A program made the position numbers and the translations under genes. A DNA stretch of 64,000 bases, from the NCBI GenBank assembly GCA_963580455.1, contig OY756966.1, positions 24,183,001 through 24,247,000 of the forward strand, written 5' to 3'. Every line of letters begins with the position of its first letter. The stretch's first letter is position 1. This DNA is from Euonymus europaeus. Its lineage: Eukaryota > Streptophyta > Magnoliopsida > Celastrales > Celastraceae. Below, piece after piece: positions 10,993 to 22,337 of this stretch. Below the pieces are notes generated by a model. That model did not search any database, had not been told where the DNA came from, and saw only the letters and a list, made by a program, of their open reading frames with translations.

Positions 10993-12607
10993 GTCTGTAT
11001 CTACCAGCAACTCACACAGTTCTCCTATAGCAATTAAGCTAATTTACACCTTGTTGTGCATTCACCAGACCAGACCAACCAATTTAAAGCATAAAAAGAA
11101 TCAACATTTTGATAGGTGGGGTTGAGTTTCTGTGGCCTAGCTGGAAGGAAATGGACAGAAAGTGGACAGTTTTGGGTGTATAAATGACAGTTAGAGACGT
11201 TATTTTAGTTATGTTATTCGAATTTAGGCGCCAAATACGTCTCAATGTGAAGACACGAATTAAGTAAATGGAAGTTTATACATATATATATATGTATATA
11301 TTTTCAGTAATTGAAGAAGTACTTTACTTGGAAGGGATCAAGTGTTCTTGGTTGCACTTGAAGCACAATCAATATTGGCCAAGGTACCGTACGACGCAGA
11401 AGAACCCACATGTTTGATGTGTTTTTTCTACTCTCTTTGGACAATTACACCTTCCATGGGCCCATCTTGTAATTAGGCGGGAAACCGTATTGCAACGTGG
11501 CCCATCGGATATCATGATATAGGCCTATAGGCCCAAACCTAGTCAATCACTCCACCAAACCAATACAAATGCCATGACAAGAGGCGGCAAGCATGCTCGG
11601 TACCTACCAGCGCCGTTGGTCAACTTTCGTGTAAAATATGAATTTCTTCTCCGATGGGGGCTACAATTATAATTACTCACAAAATTATGTGGGATTAGAT
11701 TATGGTATAAAATGTGTTATCGATTATTTTTTGTTTATATAGTTTTAGAATATAATAAATTTTGAAGAAAATAATAATAATAATAATGATATACCTTGAA
11801 TCTTTAAACTCTAAATATTAAATTTTAAAATCTTTAAACTCTAAATATTAAATTTTAAACTCTATTGTGTTATTTTCGAGTTGAAAAAATTCCGTAATTT
11901 AACATGATTTTTTGAGAGAAATTATAGCCAATTTTAACTATAATAATTGTAGCCTTCCCATCTGTAATTACTCTAGTAGTTACCTTCAAAGTTTTTCTTA
12001 TCAAGTTGGTTTTTTTAAAAAAAATAAATTATAAATTCTATATCTTAAATTATAAACCCTAAATCTTTAATTCTACAAAAAATTTAAATTCTAAATCTTA
12101 AATCTTATTCCCTAAATTTTAACTATAATAATTGTAGACTTCCGATCGGTAATTACTCTAGTTGTTTACCTTCAAATTAAAGTTTTTCTTATGAAGTTGA
12201 TTTTTTTTTAAAAAAAATGAATTTTAAATTCTATGTCTTAAATTATATACCCTAAATCTAAAATTATAAATCTCATCCCTAAATTTTAAATTATATAATA
12301 ATAATATATTTGTCACCGGCCCCAACTCATTGGCCCAAAACAAAAAAACGTTGAAAATTAGGCTTCTACAGTTCTACTCGCTGGAATTTATTTTAAAAAT
12401 GCCCTCGTTTTTTTAAAGACTGCAGGCCGTACAAACCAAGTGCACCTGTCCTGCTTGTCTTTCTCTTCGTCTTCTCTTCCTGAGTCTCTCTTCTGCTCTA
12501 CTCTTCTTCGATCACTGTCTCTTTCGTGATAAATACAATTCAAACACGCACACTCTCTCCAAAGCAGGACACCTGATCGACGTTTTGCTTTTGGAACATC
12601 GCCGTTT
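10993..12607. other. Intergenic region between the unknown gene and PFK5
   Basis: Probably contains divergent promoters for the unknown gene (-) and PFK5 (+). GGCCCA/TGGGCC motifs cluster at 11,456-11,535. AT-rich MITE-like repeats fill 11,653-12,300. The last 200 bp before the PFK5 ATG are pyrimidine-rich, with many CTCTT/TTCTCT runs that look like a plant 5' UTR. Confidence 0.5.
11653..11962. mobile_element. Putative MITE with GATGGG(G)GCTACAATTATA termini
   Basis: The left end, GATGGGGGCTACAATTATAA, is matched in inverse by the right end, which reads GATGGGAAGGCTACAATTAT. Inside is a 28-bp tandem pair (copies near 11,803 and 11,831). The right-hand arm is repeated again about 183 bp downstream (11,935-12,110 versus 12,118-12,300). 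No clear target duplication was found, so element borders are tentative. Confidence 0.5.
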
Positions 12608-15600
12608 ATGGAAGCACTATCCCGCGCGATCACAGCTCCCGAGCTCCCGCTGCCTCGCAGAACCTCTAATGGATATTGTTTTCCGCTTGCGCGGAGATCT
12701 TTGAGGCAGATTTCGAATAGCGTCGCTAAGAGAGGCCTCGTTTTCGCTTGCCAGGGACAGAATCCGGCCATCTATTTCAGCGATCCCGACTGGAAGTCTA
12801 AGTATCAGAAGGACTTCGAGAGGCGCTTCAGCATTCCTCACATCACCGATATGTTCGAGGATGCTGAGCCCATTCCCTCCACGTTTTGTCTCAAGATGAG
12901 GTTAGCTCGGTTTAGTTTTTTTTTTTTTGTAATTCTTGTGTAGAGAAAGAGTGAAAGCTTGTTTTCGATTCTTATGTAGATTTAATTCGTGGTTTGTTAT
13001 GCTAGATTTTTGTACAATTCATGTTAATTTTTTTGTTATTTTACCTTTCAACCTATTGCCTTAGCTATTTTTCAAAGTTTTTTTTTCTTCCTCTTGTGGC
13101 AGGACTCCAGTGTATGCGCAATTTGCAGGTGGATATCCGTCTGACGAGGAGTGGCACGGATACATCAACAGAAATGATCGGGTCCTTCTTAAGGTACATT
13201 CCCAGCCATTATTATATCTACCTTCAAGCCCCTAAAATTTAGCACAAGACCCTTGTTGGCTTGTTTAGTATTATTGGCCTTAGTTGCTTTATTGAAGCCT
13301 TCTCCATCTTGTAAGAAGCATTCGATCCTCTTTCTTAATGTAACTTTACACGAGGACAATGTCCATAGAGATTTAGTGTTTTTGAAGGCAGGGACAGTTC
13401 CAGGATCTATTGTTGTGGTACTCTTACCGTGGTTTTAGTTTTGCTCAACATAACCGGTCATGACTAACGATCCATTATCTTCAATGCTATATTCATTAGA
13501 ACTTTTTGAATTTCTTGCTTTCTGAACTTTCTTCTAGATTAGATGATGATACAATAGATGCATTGAGGGATGGATTGGTCTGAACGTGCAGTTTGAAAAC
13601 AGAATTATAGAATTTAGAGTAGAAGCACTCAAGTCAACTACATGAAAGCTGTACCATAATTTCCAATATAAAAAGTGAATTTGATGACTGGCGCCTGGGA
13701 AAGTAATTTCTGTCAAGATTATATCATTATAAGCCTAAACAAAAAACGACTTTTTGAATCCCTGATGCTTTATTGAAGAAACTCATATTAGTTTACGGAC
13801 AAGTAATGTACTTGTATTGCATGTTACAATTTTCTTTTCCTTTCAATATTTCAGGTGATTAACTTCTCGTCGCCCACATCCGCTGGCGCTGAGTGCATTG
13901 ATCCCAATTGCACTTGGGTTGAGCAATGGTAAAACTTTCTTCTTTGTCCTTCCTGTAGCCCTTGTAACCAATATTTATGAATATATAAGATATAAGCATC
14001 ATAAAGTTTTTGGGTTACCAAGTAGAATACAGTGGTAGAGTTGCAAGGGTGCAACCTAGGGGTCACGGGTTTAATTACAAAAACAGCCTCTTCATATCTT
14101 ATGTGGGATAAGGTTTGCGTACATCTTGTTTGTTCCCGACCCCGCCCATTGTACAAGCTTTGTGCACGAGAGTTGATTACCTTTGCTAATGCATGGAATA
14201 TGAAAGTCATCCTTCTAGACTTTGGGTTGTGTGAGAATTTTAGGCAACTAGGTGGCATAAAATTGATATGAGCAGTTGCCTTTATGTTATCAAATTACTT
14301 ATGATGGATAGAACTCGTAGAAGTATAGAACAGCTTAGAAAGTTAAAAGGGTGACTAATTCTGAGCGTAATCTGATCAGCAGAGTTCAGGGGGTACTGGG
14401 GTATGTGATTGATTTAACAAAGGAAAATGATTAAAATAAAAATCCACTTTGGTGGAAGAATTGTTGCGTATCACCTTTTCTGCCTGGTGAAGTACTTGGT
14501 AACTTAAGTAGCAAATTCTGAAATGTAAACTTCAACATTAATGCCTTTGTACTTTCATAATCATATTTTATTAGTTGTCAAGAAATATAAGGATGTCTAC
14601 ACAAGAAGTTTATGGGAGTGTTTCATTAACTTCTCCTTAGGTATGTAAGCTGCTTCTGTGTGCTTTCACTGTATGGCTGAGAGTCTACAATGTGAGAAGC
14701 CAAAGAACGATTAGAAAGAGAAAGCGAAGAAGAGTGCACAATTGTTTAGTTACAAAGCTTCCTAGTTGTTTACTTTTGTCTGCTCGATCTACATAATTGT
14801 CTTTGATACAAATTCTAACATTACGTGGTGGATGGTTGCTGAATTTTCCTAAGGGTTCATCGTGCTGGTCCTAGGGAGAAAATTTACTTCAAACCAGAAG
14901 AAGTAAAAGCAGCAATTGTTACTTGTGGTGGGTTGTGCCCTGGTCTGAATGATGTCATTCGGCATGTAAGTATCACATGCAATATAAATTTACTGATTGC
15001 TATTCATGTAATTGACCTCGGACTCTATTATTGAGGAATAAACATATTTGACCATCACCTTGTGGATTCTATCGCTTAATATGGAAATTTTATAATTAAA
15101 TTCTTTTGCTCATACACCATCAGTACATTTGATGTATCATGTATCTGCATTCTTGAAACGCTCTTGAAATATCAACATACATGCATATTGTCTTCCCCAT
15201 GGAGGTGCTTAATTGTGTTTGTTATGCAGGTTGTGTTTGATGCTTATTCTTTCATACACATTTAATTTTTGAATTTTATGCAGATTGTCATTACACTTGA
15301 AATCTACGGCGTGAGAAAGATAGTTGGGATTCCTTTCGGTTATCGTGGATTTTCTGACAAAAGCTTAACTGAAATGCCGGTCCGTTCGTTATTATTTCCT
15401 GCATTAGTTAGTCGTTTTAGTATTGACCCAATGAGATCTTAAATGTGTAGGTGTATGAGTCTATTGCTAAAGCAATAAGCTTATAGCTCAAATTAATTTG
15501 TTTAGATGTGGGTTTGATTGCCAGCTATCAAGGAAAGTAGTCCAAAACATTCATCTGTCTGGGGGAAGCCTGTTAGGGGTTTCACGTGGAGGACCTGGAG

Positions 15601-18117
15601 TCAGTGAAATTGTGGACAATATGGAGGTGCATAATTGTGTTTATTATGGTTTTCTGATACTATACATCTTTTTGGGCTAGCTGGTATTGATATACCTGGA
15701 ATTCCTGCATTTGTTTTAACATTTTCATATTGCTATTTGCTATCAGGAAAGAGGAATCAACATGCTTTTTGTGTTGGGTGGAAATGGTACACATGCTGGG
15801 GCCAATGCAATACACAATGAGGTTAGTTAAAACTTGTAGCCGTAGGTGTAACTTTGAGCTCGATTGGCCAGTGCAACACACAATGAGGTAGTTAAAACTT
15901 GTAGCCATGTGGAACTTTGAGCTCCATTTGTCACCTATTCAACACCGTTTTGTGCTACTTGTTAATACTTCCTAAATGGTTTTTCTGGCACTTTATTCTA
16001 ACCTTATTTGTTTATCCACTGTGTAGTGCCGAAAGAGAAAACTTAAAGTTGCTGTAGTTGGTGTACCGAAGACTATAGACAATGATATTTTGTTAATGGA
16101 TAAAACTTTTGGTTTTGACACTGCTGTTGAAGAAGCACAACGAGCAATAAATTCTGCATACATTGAGGTACAGATAGGTGTGCTGATGTTATTAACAAAT
16201 TCGACATGATATACTTTGAGTTGGCTGTCTTGCTGCCCATTTCTGTTCAATACTTACCTGATATATCTCTTTCTGATACAGACACCCATGTTCAAGTAAT
16301 TTCTTTTCCCTTTCTTCTTTTGGACTTGTTACAGGCACATAGTGCTTATCATGGTGTTGGGATTGTTAAATTGATGGGTCGTGAGAGTGGGTTTATTGCG
16401 ATGCATGCAGCCTTAGCTAGTGGACAAGTTGACATATGTTTGATCCCAGAGGTATCCATGCTTGATATTATTTGAACATTGATTTTTTTAAAACGAATGA
16501 TAACATTATCAATGTCCACTGTCTAGGTACCCTTCAATCTGCATGGGCCTCATGGTGTTTTGAGGCATTTGAAGTACCTCATAGAGACGAAGGGGTCAGC
16601 TGTCGTATGCGTAGCTGAGGGAGCTGGGCAGGTGACTACAAGGATATTTTTTAAATATATTCCTTGCTTGTTTGGATTGATGTTTTTATATCAAAAGTCA
16701 AAACTCAAAAGGTTAGGTGAAAACGCGACATTTCTCAGTTTGATGAGAGGTCTTAGTTTAGAGTCTTTCATCTAGTGTGGTAATAAACCATAAATGAAAA
16801 ATACTACATCTACATGTTTATTTGGCTATAAATAATGTGTCATTGAAGGGCCGCCATTGACATGCATAACACATATGGTGAGCTAAAGCATGAAGATTTC
16901 ACTGCAGTCTTTTGTTGCAGAATTTGCTTGAGAGAACTAATGCTAAAGATGCATCTGGAAACATTGTACTCGGCGACTTCGGTGTGTACATTCAACAGGA
17001 GGTTAGTGATTGCATTTTCATGTGAACCTGGTCTCCAGCTCTTTAATGGGTACTTGCAACAACCAAAATAGAATGTTGTTTTGATAAATAAATGGGTTGA
17101 TGGTCCAATAAATCTTGGGATTCATTATATTGCTAGTGCAAAGATGTGAAGAAACTGCCTTGTGGATAGATGGTTATCTTCTGCCCAACACGGGAATTAT
17201 TTAATATGCCTTGATTATATTGTAATCATGTAACTGAAGGAACTCGATTTTCATGATTGAAACTGCTTTGACTTGTGAATGTCAAAAACGCAACCCAGAA
17301 TTTGTTAGGCATAGAAGTCCAAAATCAATAATAAACATTGAGCATCAACCCAAATCTTATGGCTCAGAATACTATCACGGTATCACCTTTCCGTATTTCT
17401 ACTTTTATGCGTGATATATGTCAGGCTTATCTAATATGATGATGCTATTTTTGATTTTCTATAGACAAAGAAATATTTCAAAGATATTGAGGTTCCGGTT
17501 GATGTAAAGTATATTGATCCCACGTACATGATCCGTGCAATCCGTGCAAATGCATCAGATGGAATTTTATGCACTGTTCTGGGACAAAATGCTGTGAGTC
17601 TCCTCTCTCTCTCTCTCTCTCTCTCTCTGTAGTTATAAAGTGCATTATCCACTGCCAAATGTGTATCATGCTGCAGCATCCATCTTTCCATGGTTCAGTA
17701 GGGAAGCTGAATGGAGCTCAGCCTTCTGCAAAATGAACGAAATGGATAGTCTTAACCTAAGAGTAAATTCTCAGTTTCATTAAAACTCAGTTTGACTCGA
17801 CTGTTGAATGCTTCTGTTGGCATTTGCTTCTTGGTTGGCCAAGTTGCTATTCATGAAGCAAGGGTCTTATTGATGAGTATTTCTATGTTTTGTAGCAATT
17901 ATGGCCAAGTGTCACTTCTTACTAGTGATTTCAATTCCGATGTTGGCAGGTTCATGGTGCATTTGCTGGATATAGTGGCATTACCGTTGGCATTTGCAAT
18001 ACGCATTATGTATATTTCCCCATTCCTGAAGTTATTTCTCATCCACGGGCAGTAGATCCGAACAGCCGGATGTGGCATCGGTGCTTGACTTCTACAGGCC
18101 AGCCTGATTTTGTCTAA
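12608..18117 (+). CDS. PFK5: Chloroplast ATP-dependent 6-phosphofructokinase (PFK5 type)
   Basis: Phosphorylates fructose-6-phosphate to fructose-1,6-bisphosphate in plastid glycolysis. Thirteen exons: 12608-12900, 13103-13193, 13855-13928, 14854-14965, 15284-15379, 15525-15626, 15747-15821, 16027-16167, 16335-16451, 16527-16631, 16921-17001, 17465-17593, 17950-18117. They join without stops to 527 residues, close to the family length. The Ser/Arg-rich start ([18 protein letters not shown]) fits a plastid transit peptide. Visible motifs are GGLCPGLN (178-185), GGNGT (267-271), PKTIDND (295-301), MGR (342-344), EGAGQ and [10 protein letters not shown]. Cys142 and Cys147 (C-x4-C) match the pair reported, from memory, as a thioredoxin-controlled redox switch in Arabidopsis PFK5. 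GGNGT has Asn where most ATP-PFKs have Asp. Intron 3 carries a SINE. Confidence 0.95.
14031..14176 (+). mobile_element. Au-like tRNA-derived SINE in PFK5 intron 3
   Basis: The segment has a tRNA-like head, GTGGTAGAGTTGCAAGG (box A-like) and GGTCACGGGTTTAATTAC (box B-like). It is followed by ACAGCCTCTTCATATCTTAT, GGGATAAGGTTTGCGTACAT, TCCCGACCCCGCCC and TTTGTGCACGAG. This order matches what I recall of the plant Au SINE consensus. It is diverged, with no intact poly-T tail or clear target duplication. A related copy lies at 63,335-63,500 in opposite orientation. Confidence 0.75.
17602..17629. repeat. CT microsatellite
   Basis: A run of CT dinucleotides beginning eight bases after the PFK5 exon 12 donor splice site, within intron 12. 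Length polymorphism is likely. Confidence 0.9.
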
Positions 18118-18964
18118 TTTTGAAGCCCTTCTAGTTCATAAAAAACCAGCAGGGAAGCGAAGTTCCCAAATAATTTGTTGGACAAAAGCCAACTTTGATA
18201 GATTTTCTGGTCAGCCTGCTTATTGAAGCCGTACGAAATTATACCAACGATGAAGTTTCGTGATTTATAGAATTTCATTCTGCTCCGGTCATCAGCGTAA
18301 GAAGGTGAATGAAAAATAGATTTCATAAGAATCACGAGTTTGTTCGTGCTTGATTTCTAATTTGTTGCATCGCATTTTTTTAGAAAAATTATTTCCTGGC
18401 AATAATAAAGAACACAGAGGCGGCATATTTTCGCATCAATTGTAGAAAACGATTGATTTATGAACAATAATCATTCAATTACTCTGTATTAACTTTCTCG
18501 ATTGTGAGTTTTTTCTTCGAGAATGAATTGTATATTACACGCAACACAGGAAGAAACTTGGAATTCAGCCCACGTTTATTGTGTGCTTATCTTTAGCTGT
18601 TCTTGACGGCCTGATGTTTTTGTCCTCCAACTCGATCTCTATCATCAAAACAAGAGAAAATACAACTCACAGTAAAGAGACAATAAAGCAAATCAAAGCC
18701 CCAAAATCCCCGGAATTTTCTGTGACAGTCCTGGAGCAGTGGATGGGAGAGTTGCCCAAGAAGGAATTCCCCTTCTCACTCGGACAAACAACGTCGAAAC
18801 TCGTATTTGCAACTGCTAGAATATTTGCAAACATCTCCATATGCAATGCAAAAAAAAAAGATAAGACTGACCGACGACAATTATGAAAGGCCCCAATCAG
18901 AGCTGGCCATCAGAAAACATTTGGGCGACCAGGTCAGTAATGGCTTCCCAAGCGCACACAGCCA

Positions 18965-19006
<42 letters not shown>

Positions 19007-19184
19007 GAAATCAAGCTGTTTCACAATAATTAAACTTACATGACTTTGAAATCTTAAAGAATCTTCAACCAAGTTTAAACCCAAAAACCACAACGATGCA
19101 CTCTATTAAGGACACATCTGACAACTTAAACACTTAAATTACAATCTTAACAGCTGTGCCCGGCTGAAACAATCGGCCACCAGG
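18118..19184. other. Convergent 3' region between PFK5 and the 14-3-3 gene
   Basis: PFK5 (+) and the 14-3-3 gene (-) converge here, so the region should hold both 3' UTRs. A GA microsatellite lies at 18,968-19,003. No separate gene is supported; short open frames here lack domains. Confidence 0.6.
18968..19003. repeat. GA microsatellite
   Basis: An uninterrupted GA run of about 36 bp in the convergent 3' region between PFK5 and the 14-3-3 gene. Confidence 0.95.
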
Positions 19185-21772
19185 TCATGCCTCATCTATC
19201 TGCTCCTGCAAAAACAACCAATATGAATATCAATTTGGAATAAAAAGTAGAATAATATTGACAACAAAGTAAGTATAAGAATTTAAATTCCCGTAAAATA
19301 ATATGATACACAGCAGCAAATCACAATTAATGTGGAACCAAGCTGAATCAAACCCTGTGGTTTTGCTCTAATCTGCATCATAACTGAAGTCTACATAACC
19401 ATCTGGAGCAAACATCTACCCACTTTATGACAAGGGATTTCCTTTTTCCTTATGTCCTCTGAATTGGAGTCCGAACTCAATTTTGCTTAAAATGATAGAA
19501 TGAAGCAAAATGACCAAATGTTTACTTGATAAGCAAATGCCACTGAAGTTTAAGCTGCTGCTTTACCTGCATATCAGAAGTCCATAGAGTGAGGTTGTCC
19601 CTTAGTAGTTGCATGATGAGAGTGCTGTCCTTGTAAGACTCCTCGCCCAATGTGTCCAGCTCAGCAATAGCTTCCTCAAATGCCTGAAAGACGAACAAAA
19701 TCAGAATGGGACACAGCTTCAGGGAATCATATAGTAATTCATAGAACACAAGAGTGTGTAATAGGCAAATGTATGTGATCTGCCAGCTCAAAAGTCATGT
19801 TCTATGCATTTAGCAAGGTAGTTATGGTCTCAAGGAGGTGCCCAAAATGTTGAGTTATGCCCAAGCTGCAATTTAAGAGGTTACTATGATATGTGGTTTC
19901 GAGTAGAAGTAGAAGCCTACTACCCAAAATCAAAGTCATAACCCTTCTAAATATATCAATGAAAAATCAAAGAGCTGAGGTCTTCACCCTTAAAAAATCG
20001 ACTGTTGGAATATGCATTCTCAACAAGTATACACACCACAGTAAGGTGAGCAAACGAAAGAACGAAGAGCCAAACTTCTACAAAATAAAGCACCAAGAGC
20101 ATGAATTTCTACAGGGAAAGGGATGGAACAAACCTGTTTTGCCATGCCACAAGCTTTCTCCGAGGAATTGAGAATCTCATAGTAGAAGACTGAGAAATTG
20201 AGGGCAAGGCCCAGCCTTATAGGATGTGTTGGAGCAAGATCAGCTATCGCAATATCCTTCAACAAATAAGGGGCATATTAAATTCTTCATGCCAATAATT
20301 TAACTAAAGTATAATTAAAAAGCACAAATAAGGAAAATTCTGTTTCCCAAACATAGCACTAATATTGTACATAATATGAGATGTTATATTTATATTTGCG
20401 ATATGGTTGGGTGTTAAGATTATATAGGTTAAAAGGTGGATGACATTGAAACTTCATAATAAATTGGGAATATTCAGTTTTGAAATAGAAACTCGAAGCA
20501 CAATGGTGAAGAAGAGCCACATTTTAACTCATAAACTGCATGCATGGTTGCAGCAAAATCCAGCAGGACCAGCACTTAGTGTTTTCCTCTTGACAAGCTG
20601 AGATGAAGTGAACAAGCTGAGTGCAGACCACTAGTGACATATAGTATAGTGCAGTTCATATAACTGCGAATGAAAATTACAACCAAACCAGAAACACGGG
20701 TAATTAGAGTGCCCTGGCCAAACACTATTGTTCAAATAGGTCTGACATGGCTGAAACATCCTACAATGGAAGAATGTTTTATTGTCAAGCAGAAAAACTT
20801 GGTTTAACAGAGGTAATTCATACCTTAGATTGACTCATGTACTAACGATAAAATCAAGTCAATTATTTGATCAATGGCCTTTTGCGCATATCCAAAAATA
20901 GTGAATGTTCGTATAATCAGAAAATTGAATTTTTTTTCTTCTTCCTCCATAGTTCTTTCCAACCTAATTAGTTTCCGTATATCATGATCGTTAAGTATAC
21001 TCCAAATTCATGAATTTCTAGATATTATGGAGTAAGGACTTCAACATATGCGCTAGATCAGAAGTTCGGCAAAGAATATTTTGATTGGTCTAACAAATTC
21101 GTCACATGACACATTAAAAAATTTCTACTAAGTATTGAAACCTAGCAGCCCAACTTGGTTTTAGCAATAGCCGGTTGACTAAACAACGAAAACATCACAC
21201 ACAATCTGACCCTCCAGAATTAAAAATTGAAAAGATCTAAATAAACTCTTAAGAATCAAACTCCATACCTGAGCCGCCTTGTAAGCGATCATCGTATCCT
21301 CAGCCGCGGCTTTCCTCTCTTCCCCAGCCTTGAACTCCGCCATGTACCGGTGATAGTCACCCTTCATCTTCAAGTAAAACACCTTCGACTCGCTTGCTGT
21401 GGCAGATGGAATCAGGTTCGAGTCCAAAAGCTTAAGAATCCCCGCGCAGACAGCCGATAGTTCCGTCTCCACCTTGGATCTGTAGTCTTTCACAAGCACC
21501 ACATGGTCCTCGTTCTTCCTGCCCTCTTCCTTCTGCTCAATTGAAGAGACTATGCGCCAGGCAGCACGGAGAGACCCGATCACGTTCTTATAAGCGACGG
21601 AAAGGAGGTTGCGCTCCTCCACAGTGAGCTCGGACGTCGGAGTAGCTCCCGTGACAAGCTTCTCCATGAACTGGACCATCTCCTCATATCGCTCAGCTTG
21701 CTCGGCGAGTTTCGCCAAGTACACATACTGGTCCCTGGTTAGGTTATCCGGTACTGCTACCGCGGCTGCCAT
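19185..21772 (-). CDS. GRF8/GRF6-like: 14-3-3 protein, kappa/lambda (GRF8/GRF6) type
   Basis: A phosphoserine/phosphothreonine-binding adaptor that docks on client proteins in cytosol and nucleus. Exons on the minus strand: 21772-21269, 20256-20134, 19683-19567 and 19205-19185, all phase 0, giving 254 residues. The two 14-3-3 signatures are present: [11 protein letters not shown] (54-64), and [20 protein letters not shown] in exon 3. The last 21-nt exon encodes only EQIDEA and the stop. Ending TSDMQ-EQIDEA and starting ..[23 protein letters not shown] place it with Arabidopsis kappa/lambda, which end in EQMDEA. The ATG at 21,772 is the first true ATG; the polyproline-coding GGA repeat just upstream is read as 5' UTR because only a TTG opens that frame. 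It is divergent from CURT1D, 565 bp apart. Confidence 0.95.
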
Positions 21773-22337
21773 TGGAGGAGGAGGAGGAGGAGGAGGAGAG
21801 AGATTTGAATTGGCCTTTGACAAACAAACAAAAGTTGGTATCGTTTCGGGACTTTTTAAATCGGCTGTGAAAGGACTAGCGGAACTACTCGTTAACTGTT
21901 TCGGATTTATATTATTATTTTGTGGATGGCATTATTGTGAATTTGCGGCGTTAGAAACACTGTGTGGTATGGGTTTCGGCGAGTGGGGACATTGGGAACG
22001 TGGTCTGATTGGTCGATGATTACGGGATAGAACGGAGAGTGAGATGACGTGGATGAGAGTCAGATTCCGCTCACTGCCCAAAAGGCCCACTATTGGGTCC
22101 TGCAACAAAAAACCCTTTTAGCCCAAAGTATTGGCCCTAATAGGCCCATGCACCATACTTTTGATTTACGTCTTTGAAGCCCAAAAAGCCCACCATTGGG
22201 CCCTGCAACATAAAACCCTAGCGAGCGACCTAGCCACAAATAATACCGACGGCGTTATAAAAGAGGACGATCGTCTTCGGTTTCTCCTCGTCTCTCTGGC
22301 CGCATCCCTGTCTGTGCTAAAAACCCAGTCTACTATA
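21773..22337. promoter_or_regulatory. Bidirectional promoter of the 14-3-3 gene and CURT1D
   Basis: 565 bp separate the two start codons. The CURT1D side has several GGCCCA/TGGGCC (site II-like) motifs and an AAACCCTA telo-box at 22,213-22,220. One module is present twice, at 22,080-22,120 and 22,183-22,223. Each copy reads GCCCAC-(C/T)ATTGGG-(T/C)CCTGCAACA followed by an AAACCCT-type motif. Site II plus telo-box is a known plant arrangement for genes active in growing tissue. The 14-3-3 side has a (GGA)n run at 21,775-21,799. Confidence 0.65.

Noticed and set aside
21773..21823. N-terminal extension of the 14-3-3 protein with polyproline
   Set aside because: It would need a TTG start; the first ATG (21,772) gives the usual 14-3-3 length.
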